From: Echinostoma caproni
Lineage: Eukaryota; Platyhelminthes; Trematoda; Plagiorchiida; Echinostomatidae
Assembly (NCBI GenBank): GCA_900618425.1
Contig: UZAN01040107.1
Coordinates: forward strand, 27,768 to 91,767
Direction of reading: 5' to 3'
Length of the DNA stretch: 64,000 bases
Positions 60,946-64,000 of the stretch are shown piece after piece. Numbering within the stretch: position 1 is the stretch's first letter; each line of letters starts with the position of its first letter. The position numbers were made by a program, and so were the translations under genes. The notes under the pieces are model-generated. The model was not told where the DNA came from and made no database searches. It saw only the letters and a list, made by a program, of their open reading frames with translations.

Positions 60946-62150
60946 CCAAATAGATACGGTGGACTACTTATGAATACCTGAGGTCCGTGGAGGATTTGAA
61001 TGGAATATTTTGTGAATTTCCTCCGATGTAGAGAGTAACGGAAACGTGCACTGAAAAGTATGAACGCATTGTATACAGGAAACTGATTTAATCCAACTGT
61101 GTTGGGCATGTTGCTTTCTGGCTTAGTATTTCACGTTTTGCTTATCCCCCACTCATTATAACTCATTATTTAGTGCATTAGTTCCCGTGCTGTTGGAACT
61201 ACAGCTTTACTAACCTATACTTTCACTATTTGTACTAGTAGTAGTACTAGTAGCTGCATTTACTGCCCTGAAACATGTCTTATTTGCCTGGAATTGTGGT
61301 GTCTCACGAAAGTAGCCGACAACGCGAGAGCAATAATAGTTACATGACAATGACCAGTGCATTTAACAGCTCAGATTTGTCGATATAATAAGAAAACATA
61401 ACTCCTAAGGCAGTTGATGTTCCCCCGAGTTCCGAGGTACCGGTAGTACTTAACCTCAAAAAAAGACGGCAGCAGTTCGGCGGACAGCAACTCATTGATG
61501 TTACTCGAAACCGTCAAACAGTGATAGCTCTCGGCTTATTGTCCATGAGCTGTTCATTAAGAATGCAGTCCAAAGTCTGGTTGATCAATAACTTACACTC
61601 TGACACGTCTGAAATTTTTGAAATGACTTACCGCTGGCTTAGGCTAGTATTTCGGCAACGAAAATCCGAAAGTATTTTCGATCGAAGCAGGGCGAGTATG
61701 GGAGCGAGAAAACTCACTGTGGAGGATTGTGCAGGGGATTAATCCAGCCCAATAACAAATCCAATGTCGTAAAAGTAAGGAACAACTTTGAAACTTGCAC
61801 AGTTCTTGTTCCTTTCAAGAAAATATCCCTGAAATATCGTCATTGTTTGGTGATGTTCTAACTTTGGAAGGTAAACTTCATAGACGAGAAATTTTATTAA
61901 TCCCAAAAAGGTAAAATTAATCTCTGGGTGGAATTAAAGTGAACCTTTTTGGTTCTGACAAGGGGTTCATGGTTAACAACTGTTCATGATAGACTATGGT
62001 TATTTACAGAAGCTGTTCTACTTCCTTCAACATCACTGTTTAGCGAATTTAATTCTTGGCCTTAATTTGATGGCCATTTTTATAGTATAGCAATCATCCA
62101 GGAAACCAGGGGAGAGAAAATAGACAAGAATATAAACATCTAGCTAGGGT
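60946..62150. other. Unassigned DNA, candidate intron of gene X
   Basis: Contains a short TAG-rich tract at 61232-61253 and no supported gene. Confidence 0.45.
61232..61253. repeat. Short TAG-rich microsatellite, partly palindromic
   Basis: TACTAGTAGTAGTACTAGTAG; the TACTAGTA-type units are self-complementary. Confidence 0.7.
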
Positions 62151-62500
62151 GAACTGAATTCCATTTCGCCTGTTCGCAACTGAAGGACCAAATGACGCAA
62201 CGAAGTTCACGCCGTGACCTGAGAACGGACGGAAACCGCAATCGGGACGAAAGGATAACTTCCTCCCCTCCCACCCCCACCCGCTCGCAGCAGTTCAACG
62301 GCGGACCGAGTCGAACACAGTGAGAACAGGGGACGAAAATAGCCGGTGGAGAACAACGCATATATAAACGAACGGGTACAGACAGAACACTGCCACTTCA
62401 CAAGCACTGATGATGTCACCTCGGCTGGTGATGAAACGTTTGCGAACAAATTGCCAAGCTCGGCGAACAGCCGAAATGAAGTAAACAACTCCATTGTGCA
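62151..62500 (+). mobile_element. Penelope-like 3' region with an inverted end fragment
   Basis: From about 62178 to 62500 the plus strand carries the tail sequence seen at 14.9 and 53.7 kb (GGACCGAGTCGAACACAG, CGGTGGAGAACAACGCATAT, CACTTCACAAGCACTGATG, GATGAAACGTTTGCGAAC, CAAGCTCGGCGAACAGCC). At its left edge, 62151-62176 is the reverse complement of the element's own terminal sequence (CGAACAGGCGAAATGGAATTC). Such inverted end fragments are a known feature of Penelope-like insertions. No endonuclease or RT part is present. Confidence 0.55.
62265..62282 (-). other. Potential G-quadruplex on minus strand
   Basis: CCCC, CCC, CCCCC and CCC separated by single T or A (62265-62282), a very compact four-run motif within the Penelope 3' region. 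Confidence 0.6.
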
Positions 62501-63129
62501 CCGGCCGATTAAAAAACCATTAAAGTGTTCCGGGAGGTTCATATTGCCTTAGCCTAATTAAACTAATGATAAAAGCTGTATCCATTAAAAAGATGACGCC
62601 TTTTCACAGATAACGACCAAGTTGGAGCATTGAAATTGACTCCGTATCCTCATCGGATAACTGAACAAAACAGGAACCATTGAGAATTCCACAGACAGTC
62701 CAAAGACGAAATTATCACCAAATAACCTATCATGGTAAAATTCCCTTTCCTGAAACAATTGTTTTGGGTTTTTATGGCTTTAACGTATATAAACAGCTTG
62801 ATATTTATTTTGATGTATTTGGCATGATTATAAATCACTGAAAACAAAATTGTTTGAAAAATTTTAAACATATTTGAACTTCATTCTTAAAACCATTTTG
62901 ATTCTGTCAGTTTTAGACAGAGAGAACAAAATTTCACCACGACGATGTTCATTGGTATGGGGTATGGGGTAATACTGTAAATAAAATTCCACGAATAATG
63001 TACCTCGTCTTCGGGCATCTAAACATAGGTAGAACGATCAGACAACGTCCACCAAGAATCAAAGAACATAAATCAGCCTAGTAAAGCACGGAATGCAAGA
63101 AAACAATAGCCAGTGTAATTGTGATTTAC
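62501..63129. other. Unassigned DNA, candidate intron of gene X
   Basis: No supported feature. Confidence 0.45.
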
Positions 63130-63249
63130 CTGGCCGATACCTGCTAAGCAACGGAATATTCAAAGTCATTCGTAAAGTGTCCCCCAAACGAATCAAAGTA
63201 TGTTCGGCAACGCCACTTGAAAACGGCGGAAGCTGTAACAATCCAAATC
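63130..63249 (-). CDS. Candidate gene X, first exon in the window
   Basis: Minus strand, acceptor TATTGATTTCAG, donor CGGCCAG then GTAAATCAC. The 120 nt read FGLLQLPPFSSGVAEHTL, IRLGDTLRMTLNIPLLSR and YRP, phase 1 in and out, joining the 57.3 kb block as codon GAG. Symmetrical phase-1 exons are common in extracellular modular proteins, and the alternating hydrophobic pattern could be beta-strand, but no domain is identified. Earlier exons would lie beyond 64 kb. Confidence 0.4.
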
Positions 63250-63550
63250 CTGAAATCAATACCGTGTAAACAGAAAAAGGTGAGTACCGCACTCCAGTTG
63301 CACTCGCTCCGCCCCAACGTACGTGTCGAGCACAATCATGACTATAGTCACATCTTGATGACGCAACACGGTGTGATGCGTCTCACTTGAAACAGGTCAT
63401 CGGAAATTCGCAAAAGTCACTTTCGTCTATCTCCGTTGTCCACATGATTCTATAGAACTTGAGAGGCATTGTTCCAGTCTTCAGTCTTCAGGATTGAGGG
63501 CAGAGGGAAGGGTGCCCGGGTCGAAGGTCCAATCGCAAGTGTTCTTTCCT

Positions 63551-64000
63551 TCATAGCCCCTTCAGGTGCTCATCCAGACGGCGTTTGAAAGCAGCATCTG
63601 TTTTCTCTTACACTACAATCACTGGAAGGGAATTCCAGAGTGTTACTGACCTACGCGAGAATCAGCAGACTAACGGAAGACCAACTGACTGAAGTTTCCG
63701 CAACGTGAGAGAGTGCCCCCGCGTACGGTGCTCTGTCCATAAAGGGAAGTAATGTTGCAGCTAGGGGGCCCGTATCACCTCTCAGGATCTTCCTCAGGTA
63801 GATGAGATATCCCCTAAGGCGTCGATACGCAATTGGGAACAGACCAGTAGCCTGTAGCCGACCTTCGTAGCTGGGCCCGCGTAGTCCAACAACGAGTCTA
63901 GTGGCAGCACGTTGTACACGCTCCAACTTAGCCAGTTCACCGGGCGTGCAGAGGTATGTCGCCGCACCACCGTACTCAAGTTTTGGTCTGACATGGGAAA
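63551..64000 (-). pseudogene. CR1-like LINE, 3' ORF fragment (runs off window)
   Basis: Minus strand: CTPGELAKLERVQRAATRLV, VGLRGPSYEGRLQATGLF, PIAYRRLRGYLIYLRKILRG, then after a frameshift EHRTRGHSLTLRKLQ, SRRSVTLWNSLPVIVV and DAAFKRRLDEHLKGL, with a stop at 63551-63553. These are the ordered C-terminal blocks of CR1-type RT proteins. Two in-frame stops plus the frameshift mark it as dead. It differs clearly from the CR1 tails at 21.8 and 47 kb, so several CR1 subfamilies are represented. Confidence 0.8.

Noticed and set aside
62407..62437. Functional hammerhead ribozyme in the Penelope tail
   Set aside because: No stem I or stem III partners and no UH cleavage site in the right place; the sister copy at 14.9 kb has lost the core.
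1..64000. CRISPR array, operon, prophage or bacterial mobile element
   Set aside because: No regularly spaced repeats, no long bacterial-type coding frames and no ribosome-binding-site-led gene strings; the content is eukaryotic.

Overview
This window looks like gene-poor nuclear DNA from a flatworm, most likely a digenean fluke. The evidence is AT-rich sequence, no long open frames, two assembly gaps (24019-24634 and 51491-52143), scattered single n bases, and a dense set of broken retroelements typical of trematodes: CR1-like and RTE-like non-LTR elements, Penelope-like elements with GIY-YIG endonuclease domains, and short tRNA-derived SINEs. Species cannot be fixed from the sequence. Nothing resembles a prokaryotic operon or plasmid. 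Layout: 1-21.7 kb is mostly unassignable, with a few orphan exon candidates, one tRNA-derived SINE (11.6 kb), a TA microsatellite (14.7 kb) and a Penelope 3'-end fragment (14.9 kb). 21.7-24.0 kb is a nest of elements: a CR1 tail, a hammerhead SINE, and a Penelope reverse transcriptase/endonuclease pseudogene split by an inserted tRNA-SINE and ending at a gap. 24.6-38 kb is mostly unassigned apart from a Penelope GIY-YIG relic (34.2 kb). At 38 kb two hammerhead SINEs lie head to head.

From 43.7 kb onward several exon candidates appear on the minus strand. The best set is a five-exon chain (63.2, 57.3, 56.7, 56.2, 55.0 kb) whose intron phases agree at every junction and which ends in a stop codon; its product is not recognised. 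Between and inside these lie a CR1 tail (46.8-47.5 kb), a third tRNA-SINE (48.1 kb), an almost complete but defective RTE-like element (49.1-52.6 kb), a Penelope 3' end with GIY-YIG (53.7-54.3 kb), a CR1-like RT pseudogene (59.4-60.9 kb), another Penelope 3' end (62.2-62.5 kb) and a CR1 tail running off the window (63.6-64 kb).

The most interesting content is the SINE family with a Pol III type tRNA-like head, a body containing a minimal type I hammerhead ribozyme, and a T-rich tail. Three copies are present; one (38.2 kb) keeps every core nucleotide and all three stems, one (22.4 kb) keeps the core with a damaged stem I, and one (38.0 kb) has lost the cleavage site by a small deletion. This architecture is like the Sm-alpha family of schistosomes. 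A second, unrelated tRNA-derived SINE family also has three copies. None of the retroelement coding regions seen here is intact, so any mobilisation of the SINEs would depend on proteins made elsewhere.
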